The notes beneath the pieces are model-generated. The model was not told the DNA's origin, ran no database searches, and was given only the letters and a program-made list of their open reading frames with translations. This document shows, in pieces, positions 1-8,180 of a stretch of 64,000 nucleotides of DNA; within the stretch, counting starts at the first letter, position 1, and the number at the start of each line of letters is the position of its first letter. A program made the translations under genes and the position numbers. The stretch is from CAYWVR01 sp964461715 (GTDB lineage: Bacteria > Planctomycetota > Phycisphaerae > FEN-1346). The stretch is taken from positions 15,501 to 79,500 of the forward strand of contig CAYWVR010000016.1 in the NCBI GenBank assembly GCA_964461715.1. Reading direction: 5' to 3'.

Positions 1-1891
1 GGAGCGCCTCGACGATCTGCTCGACGCACGCGTCGACGTCCAACTCGTCCGTCGCCAGGCGAAGGTCCGGCGCCTCGGGCGCCTCGTAGGGAGCGGTCAC
101 CCCGGTGAAGAGCTCGATCTCGCCCCGGTCGGCCCGCTCGTAGAGCTCCGACCGCCGGGCCCGCCGGACCGCCTCCGGGGCCTCCAGCTCGACCTCCAGG
201 AGCCGGTCCGGGCCGATCCGCTCGCGCACGGCCCGGCGAGACTCGGCCAGCGGCGTCAGGAACGAGCACACCGCCACCAGCCCCGCGTCGTTCATCAGCC
301 GGGCCACGTCGCCCGCGCGGCGAAGGTTCTCGAGCCGGTCGTCGGCCGAGAACCCGAGGTCGCGGCTGAACGTCACGCGGGCGTTCTCCCCGTCCAGGGC
401 CGTCGGCATGAGCCCCTCGTCAAAGAGGCGCCGCTCCAGCGCCCGGGCCACCGTCGTCTTGCCCGCCCCGGTCAGGCCGGAGATCCAGACCGTAAACGGC
501 CGCTGCCCGAGACGCGCGCTTCGCTCCTCGACGCCGACGCGGCTGGCATGGGCCTCGACGTAGCGGCTGCGGGGCCTCGCCGCGGCGGCCTCCGGCGAGA
601 CGACCGTCTCGCTCCGCTCCCGGGCCAGGATCATCCCCGCCCCGACCGTCCCGTTCGTCAGGCGGTCGATCACGACGAACGCCCCGGTCGTTCGGTTCCG
701 GTCGTACGGGTCGAAGGCCACGGGTTGGGCCAGTTCGACCGCGCAGCGGCCGATCTCGTTAAGCGCCAGGCCCGCCGCGGGCACGCGGTGCAGCGTGTTG
801 ACGTCGACGCGGTAGCGGACGGCGGACACCTGGCCCTGCACGAGCCGCGTCGCGTGCTTGATCGTGTACGTCTGCCCGGGGCGCATCGGCGTCTCGGACA
901 TCCAGACGATCATCGCCTCGAGCCGGCGGTCGACGTGCGGCACGTTGCCCGGATGGGCGAGGGTGTCGCCGCGGCCGACGTCGATCTCGTCCTCCAGCAC
1001 CAGCGTCACGGGCAGCGGCGGGAAGGCCTCGGCCAGCTCGCCCTCGGGGTCGAGCACTGTGCGAACGCGGTTGGTCGCGCCGCCCGGGAGGACGACCACC
1101 TCGTCGCCCGGCCGCACCACGCCCGACGCCACCGTCCCCGCGTACCCCCGCAGCGTCGGGTCCGGCCGCGAGACGTACTGGACCGGGAACCGGAAATCGA
1201 TCATGTTGCGGTCGCTGGCAACGTGGACCGATTCCAGGTGCGCCAGCAGCGTCGCCCCGCCGTACCACGGCATCGAATCGCTGCGGCGGACGACGTTGTC
1301 GCCGAGCAGCGCCGAGACGGGGATGAACGCGACGTCCGGAACTTCGAGGCGGGCGGCGAACTCGTCGAACTCGTCGCGGATCCGCTCGAAGACCCGTTCC
1401 GACCAGTCCACCAGGTCCATCTTGTTGACCGCCACGACGAGGTGGTGGATGCCCAGCAGGGCCGCGATGAAGGCGTGGCGGCGGGACTGGGTCGAGACGC
1501 CCTTCTCGGCGTCGATGAGGATGACGGCGAGGGCGGCGGTCGAGGCGCCGGTGGCCGTGTTGCGGGTGTACTGTTCGTGGCCGGGGGTGTCGGCGATGAT
1601 GAACTTGCGTTTGGGGGTGGAGAAATAGCGATACGCGACATCGATCGTGATGCCCTGCTCGCGCTCGGCCTTGAGGCCGTCCGTGACGAGCGAGAGGTCG
1701 AGGCCCTGCCGGGCCGACCCCCGCCGCCCGGAGGCCGCGCGCACCGCGTCGAGCTGGTCCTCGTAGAGGCCCACCGATTCGTACAGGAGCCGCCCGATCA
1801 GGGTGCTCTTGCCGTCGTCGACGCTGCCGGCGGTGACGAACCGCAGGAGGTCCTTCGCCTGGTTCGCTTCGAGAAGTTCGAGGACGTCCAT
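1..1891 (-). CDS. cysNC: Bifunctional sulfate adenylyltransferase large subunit / adenylylsulfate kinase (CysNC), 3' end outside window
   Basis: The N-terminal part (about residues 1-440) is the GTPase subunit of ATP sulfurylase, which with CysD makes APS from ATP and sulfate. The G1 loop GSVDDGKST is at residues 22-30, with DTPGH and NKMD further on. The C-terminal part is an APS kinase domain with Walker A GLTGAGKTT near residue 472. The frame is still open at the window edge after about 630 codons, so only the last few residues are missing. The ATG overlaps the cysD stop (TGATG), so translation is probably coupled. Oddity: the kinase domain departs from the family at the usual FISP(Y/F)R segment, which reads FLTPLAES here, and at DGDNVRHGL, which reads DGENARVTF. 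A canonical stand-alone APS kinase lies two genes upstream. Function of the CysN part is secure; activity of the fused kinase is uncertain. Confidence 0.93.
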   Translation of the reverse strand, partial: MDVLELLEANQAKDLLRFVTAGSVDDGKSTLIGRLLYESVGLYEDQLDAVRAASGRRGSARQGLDLSLVTDGLKAEREQGITIDVAYRYFSTPKRKFIIADTPGHEQYTRNTATGASTAALAVILIDAEKGVSTQSRRHAFIAALLGIHHLVVAVNKMDLVDWSERVFERIRDEFDEFAARLEVPDVAFIPVSALLGDNVVRRSDSMPWYGGATLLAHLESVHVASDRNMIDFRFPVQYVSRPDPTLRGYAGTVASGVVRPGDEVVVLPGGATNRVRTVLDPEGELAEAFPPLPVTLVLEDEIDVGRGDTLAHPGNVPHVDRRLEAMIVWMSETPMRPGQTYTIKHATRLVQGQVSAVRYRVDVNTLHRVPAAGLALNEIGRCAVELAQPVAFDPYDRNRTTGAFVVIDRLTNGTVGAGMILARERSETVVSPEAAAARPRSRYVEAHASRVGVEERSARLGQRPFTVWISGLTGAGKTTVARALERRLFDEGLMPTALDGENARVTFSRDLGFSADDRLENLRRAGDVARLMNDAGLVAVCSFLTPLAESRRAVRERIGPDRLLEVELEAPEAVRRARRSELYERADRGEIELFTGVTAPYEAPEAPDLRLATDELDVDACVEQIVEAL

Positions 1892-2802
1892 CAGAAGTAC
1901 CCCTCCCGTTTCTTCTCCTCCATGGCGGCCTCGCGGTCCTGGTCGACGGCCCGGCCGGCCCGTTCGCTGCGGCGGGCGAGCATCGTCTCGGCGATGACCT
2001 CCTCGAGGGTCGTGGCCGTCGAGCGCACGGCCCCCGTGCAGAGCTGGCACCCGAGGGTGCGGTAGCGCATCATCTCGCGATGGACCGTCTCCCCGGGCCG
2101 GGGCTCGACGAGGTCCCCGACCTGCAGGAGCAGCCCCTCGCGCTCGACGAAGGGCCGCTCGGCCGCGAAGTAGAGCGGGACGATGGGGACCCGTTCGGTG
2201 TAGATGTACGTCCAGATGTCCAGCTCCGTCCAGTTCGAGAGCGGAAAGACCCGCAGGCTCTCGCCTTTGGCGAGCCGCGTGTTGTACAGGCACCACAGCT
2301 CCGGCCGCTGGTTCTTCGGGTCCCACTGCATGAACCGGTCGCGGAAGCTGAAGATGCGCTCCTTGGCGCGGCTCTTCTCCTCGTCGCGCCGCGCCCCGCC
2401 GAACGCCGCGTCGAAGCCGCCCTCCTGCAGCGCCGTAATCAGCGCCCGGGTCTTCAGGAGGTCCGCGCACATCGCGCACGTCCAGTTCTCGGCCGGCCCG
2501 ATCCGCGCCAGCGCCTCGGTGTTCGTGTGAACGATCAGCTCGGCGCCGATCTCGCGGGCCGTCCGGTCCCGAAATTCGTACATCTCCTTGAACTTAAAGG
2601 TCGTATCCACGTGCATCAGAGGGAACGGCAGCGCCCCCGGCGCAAACGCCTTCTCGGCCAGGCGCAGCATCACGCTCGAATCCTTGCCGACCGAGTAGAG
2701 CATGACCGGCTTCTCGCACTCGGCCACCACCTCGCGCATAATGTGGATCGACTCGGCCTCGAGCTGCTCCAGGTGCGTCGGCAGATGGCTTCGCGTTCTC
2801 AT
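1891..2802 (-). CDS. cysD: Sulfate adenylyltransferase subunit 2 (CysD)
   Basis: This is the catalytic ATP-pyrophosphatase subunit of heterodimeric ATP sulfurylase, forming APS from sulfate and ATP in the cytoplasm. It is 303 aa, almost the same length as the E. coli protein. The PP-loop SVGKDSS lies at residues 37-43, and the FGGARRDEEKSRAKER and QWDPKNQRPELW segments are typical of CysD. The ATG shares four bases with the cysC stop (ATGA), and the stop overlaps the cysNC start, so gpmI-like, cysC, cysD and cysNC read as one tightly coupled operon. The start is fixed by the cysC overlap. No key residue appears to be missing. Confidence 0.97.
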   Translation of the reverse strand: MRTRSHLPTHLEQLEAESIHIMREVVAECEKPVMLYSVGKDSSVMLRLAEKAFAPGALPFPLMHVDTTFKFKEMYEFRDRTAREIGAELIVHTNTEALARIGPAENWTCAMCADLLKTRALITALQEGGFDAAFGGARRDEEKSRAKERIFSFRDRFMQWDPKNQRPELWCLYNTRLAKGESLRVFPLSNWTELDIWTYIYTERVPIVPLYFAAERPFVEREGLLLQVGDLVEPRPGETVHREMMRYRTLGCQLCTGAVRSTATTLEEVIAETMLARRSERAGRAVDQDREAAMEEKKREGYF

Positions 2803-3443
2803 TCCGTTGCTCCCTCATCCTCCGGCGCAAACACGCCCCGCCCCTCCAGCGTCTCCACCAGCCGCCGGACGCACGTCGCCACGTCCGCCCGGCCCGTCTC
2901 CAGCACGAGTTCCGGCGCCTCGGGCGGCTCGTAGGGGGCGTCCAGACCCGTGAACTCGCGGATCTCGCCCGCCCGCGCCTTCTTATAGAGCCCCTTCGGG
3001 TCCCGCCGCTCGCACTCCCGGAGCGCAACGTCCAGGTACACCTCGACGAACCGCCCCTCGCCCGCCTCGGCCCGTGCCGCCGCCCGGGCCGCCCGGTACG
3101 GCGAGATGAACGCCGTGATCACCACGAGCCCCGCGTCGGCCATCAGGGCGGCCACGCACCCGGCCCGCCGGATGTTCTCCGCCCGGTCCTCGGCCGAGAA
3201 ACCCAGGTCCCGGTTCAGCCCGTGCCGCACGTTGTCCCCGTCCAGCACGTACGCCGCCTGGCCCCGCTCGACGAGGCGGACCTCGGCCGCCCGGGCGATC
3301 GTGCTCTTGCCGCTGCCCGAGAGGCCCGTCAGCCAGACGACGCATCCCTTCTGGCCCAACAGGCGGCTCCGCCGCGCCGCGTCGACGCGCCCCTCGGACC
3401 ACGTGATGTTTCGGGACTTGGGGTTCATGGCATCGTCCGTCAT
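2799..3443 (-). CDS. cysC: Stand-alone adenylylsulfate (APS) kinase
   Basis: Phosphorylates APS to PAPS with ATP. The 214-aa protein has Walker A GLSGSGKST (residues 40-48), the APS-binding DGDNVRHGLNRDLGFS stretch (68-83), the conserved FISPYR with Ser114, and GLYKKARAGEI near the C-terminus. All match canonical CysC. Its stop overlaps the cysD start by four bases, and its ATG sits 3 nt after the stop of the preceding mutase gene. The operon therefore encodes two APS kinases: this one and the domain fused to CysN. This copy looks catalytically intact; the fused one is more divergent. Confidence 0.95.
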   Translation of the reverse strand: MTDDAMNPKSRNITWSEGRVDAARRSRLLGQKGCVVWLTGLSGSGKSTIARAAEVRLVERGQAAYVLDGDNVRHGLNRDLGFSAEDRAENIRRAGCVAALMADAGLVVITAFISPYRAARAAARAEAGEGRFVEVYLDVALRECERRDPKGLYKKARAGEIREFTGLDAPYEPPEAPELVLETGRADVATCVRRLVETLEGRGVFAPEDEGATE

Positions 3444-3446
3444 ACA

Positions 3447-5045
3447 TTAAACCGCCGTGTCGGGCACCGGCACGCCCCGGCCGTCGACGAGCATGCGGTA
3501 CGTTTTCTCGATGCGGTCCCAGTTCCCCTCGCGATCGAGGCTCCAGAACCTCCCGATAATATCGACCATGCGGCCGGTGCCAAGCGAGGCGCATTCGGCC
3601 TCGACCCGTTCCGTGTACACCGCCCCGCTCTCCGGCCGCTCGCCCCGCCGCCCCAGCATCCCGTGGATGAAGACCCGCGGGACCCCGCGTTCATGGGCCA
3701 TCCGCATCAGCTCCAGCAGATGCTCGACCGAGCCGTGGCTCGAATAGAACGAGATGATGCCCACCAGGTGCAGGGCCGCCCCCGACTCCTTCGCCCCGTC
3801 CATCGCCCGGAGGAACGCCGGGTTCGTGCGGAACGAGCCGTCGGCGATGGCCCGCTCGATGCGGACCCGGTCGCTCGGAACGATCCGCCCCGCCCCGAGG
3901 TGCAGATGCCCGCACTCGGAGTTGCCCACCGTCCCCTCGGGCATGCCGACCGGCGGCCCGGCCGCGGCAAGCGTCGTCGACGGATACGCCTCCCGCAGGG
4001 CGTCCATGACGGGCGTCTCCGCAAGGTGGATCAGGTCCTTCTCATCCTTCGCGCCGGCGCCCCATCCGTCAAGCAGAAGGAGCACGATCCGCCGCCTCCC
4101 GCCCGGAAGGGCCCCGGCGGCCAGAAGACTCCGCCCCGTCATCGCCGCCGGCGGCTCCAGGCCCAGAAGCGCCAGCGCCGTCGGCGCCACGTCCGTCAGG
4201 TCCCCGCCCTCCCGCAGCACTCCCGCCTTCCCGCGCACCGCCTCGTCCACGAGCACGAATGGCACGGGACGGTCGGTGTGGCCCGTGTCGATGGCCCCCT
4301 CGGGGTAATACCACCGCTCGACGGAGCCGTGGTCGGCGGTGATCAGGACCGCGGCCCCGCCCGCCCGGGCCGCCTCGACGATCCGCCCCGCCGCCGCGTC
4401 CACCGCATGGACCGCCGCCAGCACGGCCTCGCGGTTCGGGATGTGGCCGCACACGTCGCAATTGGCGAGGTTGACGAAAACGAGGTCGTGCGCGCCCGCC
4501 TCGACGACCCGGACGGCCTCGGCGGCGACCTCGGCGCTGGCCATCTCGGGGTGAGCGTCGTGGCCCACCTCGTCGTCGCCGGGACTCTCGACGATAACCC
4601 GGTCCTCGCCCTCGAACGGCTCGCCGCGCTTGCCGCTCAGGAAGAACGTCGCGTGGACGGCCTTCTCGCTCTCGGCGATCCGGGCTTGCTTGAGGCCCGC
4701 CCGCGCGACCGTCTCGCCGAGCGTGCCGGCGATCGTGCCCTGCGGCGGAAAGGCGACGTCGGCGTCGAGATCCGCATCGTACCGAATCATCGTCGTCCAA
4801 CGGGTCCGGATCGGGGCCGTCGGGAAGTGGCCGAAGGACGGGTCGGTGAACGCGGCGGTCAGCTCGATCTCGCGCTCGCCGCGGATATCATAGAAGAGGC
4901 ACCGGTCGCCGTCGGCGATCCGTCCGACCGGCGCGCCGGCGCCATCGACGAGGACGCGCGGCTCCATGGCCTCGTCCTCCTCGCCCGCCCGGTACGCCGC
5001 GCGCACCGCCTCCGCCATCGGGTACGTCCGTCCGCCCTCGGCCAT
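3447..5045 (-). CDS. Phosphoglycerate mutase, cofactor-independent (iPGM), apparently circularly permuted
   Basis: The protein carries the whole iPGM sequence with its halves exchanged. It begins with what is normally the middle and C-terminal part (AEAVRAAYRAGEEDE, then the AFTDP, ITADHG and MTGRSLL blocks). After a short linker near residue 310 it continues with the usual N-terminus (RIVLLLLDGWG, GNSECGH) and ends at DREGNWDRIEKTYRMLVDG. Family metal ligands are all present: D326 and S376 (the phosphorylated serine), D197, H201, D238, H239 and H256. Of the substrate residues, H437, R467, R499, R505, R55, R58 and K128 align, but the second Asp of the DGRD motif is Gly468. I chose the ATG at 5045 because a GGAAGGGG Shine-Dalgarno precedes it; an ATG 48 nt upstream is also open. 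The gene heads the cysC-cysD-cysNC operon. Chemistry is inferred from residue conservation, so a related phosphatase activity is possible. Confidence 0.85.
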   Translation of the reverse strand: MAEGGRTYPMAEAVRAAYRAGEEDEAMEPRVLVDGAGAPVGRIADGDRCLFYDIRGEREIELTAAFTDPSFGHFPTAPIRTRWTTMIRYDADLDADVAFPPQGTIAGTLGETVARAGLKQARIAESEKAVHATFFLSGKRGEPFEGEDRVIVESPGDDEVGHDAHPEMASAEVAAEAVRVVEAGAHDLVFVNLANCDVCGHIPNREAVLAAVHAVDAAAGRIVEAARAGGAAVLITADHGSVERWYYPEGAIDTGHTDRPVPFVLVDEAVRGKAGVLREGGDLTDVAPTALALLGLEPPAAMTGRSLLAAGALPGGRRRIVLLLLDGWGAGAKDEKDLIHLAETPVMDALREAYPSTTLAAAGPPVGMPEGTVGNSECGHLHLGAGRIVPSDRVRIERAIADGSFRTNPAFLRAMDGAKESGAALHLVGIISFYSSHGSVEHLLELMRMAHERGVPRVFIHGMLGRRGERPESGAVYTERVEAECASLGTGRMVDIIGRFWSLDREGNWDRIEKTYRMLVDGRGVPVPDTAV

Positions 5046-5201
5046 GCGTCCCCTTCCCCGTCGTCCGCCCCCCCGCGGGAGCACGACCGACAAGGGTAGA
5101 GTCCGCCCGCGTCCCTTTCAAGCCCCCGCCCGCCCTACCCTTGGCCCCGCGCGCCAGTCTCCTTGCGCGGATTCGGAGACGCCTTAGCGATTTGCGTCGC
5201 G

Positions 5202-5237
5202 CCAAGTCCTACTATTCCGGTCGGATTACTTGGGTAT
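5202..5237. promoter_or_regulatory. Putative Rrf2-family operator upstream of the gpmI-like/cysC/cysD/cysNC operon
   Basis: A dyad with ccaagt and acttgg arms lies 157-192 nt upstream of the gpmI-like start. Its core TATTCC-N2-TCGGATTA followed by GGGTAT is shared, in a nearly identical 30-bp block, with the site over the rrf2 promoter at 9385-9418. A second pair of arms, tttgcgtcgc and gcgacgcaaa (about 5191-5248), encloses it, so the transcript could also fold. Function is inferred from the match and from the sulfur genes that follow. Confidence 0.65.
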
Positions 5238-5380
5238 GGCGACGCAAAACGTGAGCGGTTTCACCTTTTGCGCACGGCGCAGCGACCGTCCGCGCTACGA
5301 TGAGCCGTCAATAACGCGCCGAAAAGGGGTCAAAAGTCGCGTGCCGGCACCCAGTTCGTCGAAGAAGGGGTCGAAAAGAT

Positions 5381-5419
5381 GCAGAAAGTGTGTCGCGGAG
5401 GGGTAAACTGCTTCTCGAA
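5381..5419 (+). repeat. 39-bp dispersed intergenic repeat, copy 1
   Basis: This copy matches 33 of 39 positions, without gaps, with the reverse strand of 21876-21914. Shared blocks are gcagaaagtgtgtcgc and aggggtaaa. It lies in the 405-nt gap between the CAP-domain gene and the gpmI-like gene. Just before it are two related aaggggtc-aaa stretches (about 5322-5376). No transposase is nearby. It may be a small REP-like element or the remains of one. Confidence 0.55.
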
Positions 5420-5450
5420 ACTCGTCACGACGTGGGGAAGTTTCCCCACT

Positions 5451-6653
5451 CTATCGAACGCTGGCGGGGGTCCGGAGGGCCATGCCCGACCCGCCCTGGG
5501 GGCCCACGATCTCACCCTTGACGGCCGCCGCCCCGGCCCGGTCGGCGTCCCCCATGAGCATGAGGCGCTTGGCCCGGCCGAAGTTCTGGGTCCACTTGTT
5601 GCTCCAGTTCCCGACCCCCATATGGACACTACCCGGATTTACCATATTGAGATGATGGGGCGGACTGGAAAACCATTGCCAGAAGCTGTGCTCGCCGCTC
5701 GAGGACCCCGCGGCGATGTTCTCGCTGTAGCCGCCCTTGTACCCCGCGTTCGCCATTCGTTTCGTGTGGGTCTTGTTCTCGGGCGTCGGAGACACGTGGC
5801 TGAAGTAGCCCCGCTCGACCATCTCCTTCGAATGCCGCCGCGTCGACTGAAGGAGCCGCGCGTCGACCTCGTAGGGCATAATGCCCAGGGACTCGCGATA
5901 CGCGTTGACGCACCGCACGTTCTCCCACTCGGCCGCGCTCATCAGCGGGCGGGCGTGCGTCTCGTTGTACGCCTCGATCGCGCGGCACGCGCTATAGAAC
6001 CAGATGTGCCGAAGTCTCGCGTCCTTCGGCCCCTTCCCGCCCGTGTACTCGGGCGCGGCCTCGGCCTCGGCCGCGGTCATGCCGAGGATGCCCTCGGCCT
6101 GCGCGCGCAGCGCCGCCTCGCGATCCTCGCCGAACGCCGCGTCGTTCTCCGCCGCGCCCGGGCGATAGAGGGCGATCAGCCCGTCGCGACGCCGGAGGGC
6201 TTCGAGCACCGCGGCCCGGACCTCCTGGACCTGATTCAGGAGCCCGACCTTCTCCGCGAGCCGGTCGTGGAACTCGCGGGCCCGCTGGATGGGCTCGCCC
6301 TTGGCGAGGTGCTTGAGGTTCTCGCGGGCCTCGGCCCGGAGGCGGTCGATCTCGTCCTCGAGCTCGGCCACCTTGGCCGGGTCGCTGATGCGGCGGGAAG
6401 CGGCGACGACGGCCTCTCGGTCGCGCGCCAACAACGCCCGGGCAACCGCGACGACCGACGCCTCGGCCACCTCGCCCATGCCCTGCAACGTTTCGAGGGC
6501 CTCGCGACCGGCCCGCGGATCGTCGCCGAGGGCCTCCCGGCGGAGCCGGGTGATCTCGACCCGCTGCGCGGGGGTCATGGGCGTCGCGGCCGCCGCGGCC
6601 GACGGCGCGAACGCGGCCAGCAGAATCCCCAGACGGAGTGTCCATTGTCTCAT
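5451..6653 (-). CDS. Secreted CAP (SCP/PR-1-like) domain protein
   Basis: 400 aa with an N-terminal signal peptide (charged MRQ, hydrophobic LGILLAAFA, AAAA cleavage region). An alanine-, arginine- and glutamate-rich helical region follows to about residue 215. A CAP domain comes next (about 245-375) with the family blocks HSKEMVERGYFSHVSP, YSENIAAG and FSSPPHHLNM. CAP proteins are extracellular or periplasmic; bacterial members have varied and mostly unknown roles. I chose the ATG at 6653 because GGGAGAG lies just upstream and the signal peptide begins there. It follows the sulfite reductase gene by 87 nt on the same strand but has no evident sulfur role. The C-terminal ~30 residues look disordered. 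Confidence 0.85.
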   Translation of the reverse strand: MRQWTLRLGILLAAFAPSAAAAATPMTPAQRVEITRLRREALGDDPRAGREALETLQGMGEVAEASVVAVARALLARDREAVVAASRRISDPAKVAELEDEIDRLRAEARENLKHLAKGEPIQRAREFHDRLAEKVGLLNQVQEVRAAVLEALRRRDGLIALYRPGAAENDAAFGEDREAALRAQAEGILGMTAAEAEAAPEYTGGKGPKDARLRHIWFYSACRAIEAYNETHARPLMSAAEWENVRCVNAYRESLGIMPYEVDARLLQSTRRHSKEMVERGYFSHVSPTPENKTHTKRMANAGYKGGYSENIAAGSSSGEHSFWQWFSSPPHHLNMVNPGSVHMGVGNWSNKWTQNFGRAKRLMLMGDADRAGAAAVKGEIVGPQGGSGMALRTPASVR

Positions 6654-6740
6654 GTCACTCTCTCCCATCGCGCATCACGCGCGTGCAAGGGGCCTCTGCC
6701 CCCTTATACGCCGAAGGGCCCCCCATGCGCAAGACGCGTT

Positions 6741-8102
6741 TCACCGGCCGCTTTGCGCATGCGCCCGGACGGCGGCAGCCACCTCCGCCGGGGCGAGCCG
6801 CCGCGCGACCACCTCGGCCGGCTTCGGCGAACGCCCCCCGCCGCCCCCGACGCGGAGCGTCCACGCGTCGCGGCTCTCGGCGCCGTCGCGGACGCGGCCG
6901 CCGGTTAGACCCACGTCGGCGACGGCGCTATGGGCGCACCCGTTCGGGCAGCCGGAGATGCAAACCGTCGCCTCCGGCGGAAGGTCGCCGGCCAGCGTCG
7001 CGCGCAGCCGGTCGGCCAGAGCGTTCGTGTCCGCCAGCGCCCGCTTGCACCACCGCGTCCCCGGACACGCAACGACCGACGGCTGTGACTCGAGCGCCGC
7101 GGCCAGGGGCGGATGCGCGGCGAGGGCGGCGGCGAGGGTCTTCTTGCCGGACGCGAAGATGTGGATGCGATGATGGATCGCGAGGCGCACGGCCACGTCG
7201 TCGCGGGACGCCAGGTCGGCAAGCGCGTCGGCCTGGTCGGGGGTCACGTCGCCGTTGGAAAGCGTCAGGATTCTCTCGGCCTCGCAGGCCGCGGAGGGCT
7301 CGGGCAGCGGCGGCTCGGGCCATTCCTGCTCGGCCCGCGCGGCCTCGAAATGGGCCCTGAGGGACTCCAGGAAGGCGTTTTCGCCCATTCTCTCCCGCAC
7401 GTGCCGCAGGCGGGCCCGGCGGCGGTTCTCGCGGTCGCCGTGGGCCGCGAAGAACCGGACGGCGCCCCTCGCGAGCGGCGCGACGTTGCGCGCGGGAATC
7501 CACGCATCGAAAAGGATGCCCGTCCCCGGCTTCGCCCCGAGCGACCCGGCGACGATCGCGCGGAAACCCCATCGCCCGTCGCGCTTCTCGGCCACGAGAC
7601 CGAGGTCGTTGACCCACGGCCGCCCGCATGCCTCGGCGCACGCCGAGAGCGAGATTTTGAACTTGCGCGGCAAGGCCGTCGCGCCGGGCATCGCCTCGAT
7701 CACGCGCCGCAGCGTCCACGCGAGGGGCTCGAGGTCCGGCGTGCCCGGCCGGAGACCGGAGCACGGGCAGACGGTGACGTTGCGGAGCGTGTCGCCGCAG
7801 GCGCCGACGGTCGTGAGGCCCGCCTCGGCGATGAGACGCTGGACGGCGGGGACATCCGCTTCCGAAAGGTCGTGAAGCTCGATGTCCTGGCGGGTGGTCA
7901 GGTGGAGCGGCGTGCCCGGCGTGTGCCGGCGCGCGGCGGCGGCGAGGGCTCGCCACGCGTCCGCGGAGAGACGGCCGCCGAGGACCTTGACGCGCTGCAT
8001 CCACCGTCCCTCTTGTCGCTGGGGATAGAGGCCGAGGAGCCGGGCGAGGTGGGGATCGTCCGGGACCCGGGTGCCGGGGAAGGCGATCTTGGGTGGGGTC
8101 AT
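6741..8102 (-). CDS. Sulfite/nitrite reductase, siroheme and [4Fe-4S] type
   Basis: 453 aa, in the family that reduces sulfite to sulfide or nitrite to ammonia by six electrons from ferredoxin or a partner subunit. The four cluster/siroheme ligands are visible as CPGTRWC (C-x5-C) and CPNGC (C-x3-C) in the second half. The first half holds the related SACAEACGRPWVNDLG segment expected of the internal pseudo-repeat. Context (rrf2 and an APS/PAPS reductase directly upstream, 78 nt gap) favours assimilatory sulfite reductase over nitrite reductase. The protein is shorter than CysI of enterobacteria, closer to small ferredoxin-dependent forms. A GGAGAAGAGAG ribosome-binding site precedes the ATG. 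A flavoprotein partner is not in the window. Confidence 0.88.
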   Translation of the reverse strand: MTPPKIAFPGTRVPDDPHLARLLGLYPQRQEGRWMQRVKVLGGRLSADAWRALAAAARRHTPGTPLHLTTRQDIELHDLSEADVPAVQRLIAEAGLTTVGACGDTLRNVTVCPCSGLRPGTPDLEPLAWTLRRVIEAMPGATALPRKFKISLSACAEACGRPWVNDLGLVAEKRDGRWGFRAIVAGSLGAKPGTGILFDAWIPARNVAPLARGAVRFFAAHGDRENRRRARLRHVRERMGENAFLESLRAHFEAARAEQEWPEPPLPEPSAACEAERILTLSNGDVTPDQADALADLASRDDVAVRLAIHHRIHIFASGKKTLAAALAAHPPLAAALESQPSVVACPGTRWCKRALADTNALADRLRATLAGDLPPEATVCISGCPNGCAHSAVADVGLTGGRVRDGAESRDAWTLRVGGGGGRSPKPAEVVARRLAPAEVAAAVRAHAQSGR

Positions 8103-8180
8103 GTGTCGCTCTCTTCTCCGCCGCAGATCGAGGCGCCCGCCGCGCGAACCTGCCTTGATACCGCCGCAGCGCCTGAGCGT

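Noticed and set aside
548..2065. Long open frame on the plus strand opposite cysNC and cysD
   Set aside because: It is antisense to two clear enzyme genes, rich in Arg, Pro and Asp as expected from high-GC complement, and has no recognisable domain.
3447..5045. Frameshift or assembly chimera as the explanation of the reversed mutase order
   Set aside because: The frame is continuous with a clean linker, both halves are complete without overlap or loss, and downstream genes are tightly coupled. I keep it as a permutation but list assembly error as a refutation.
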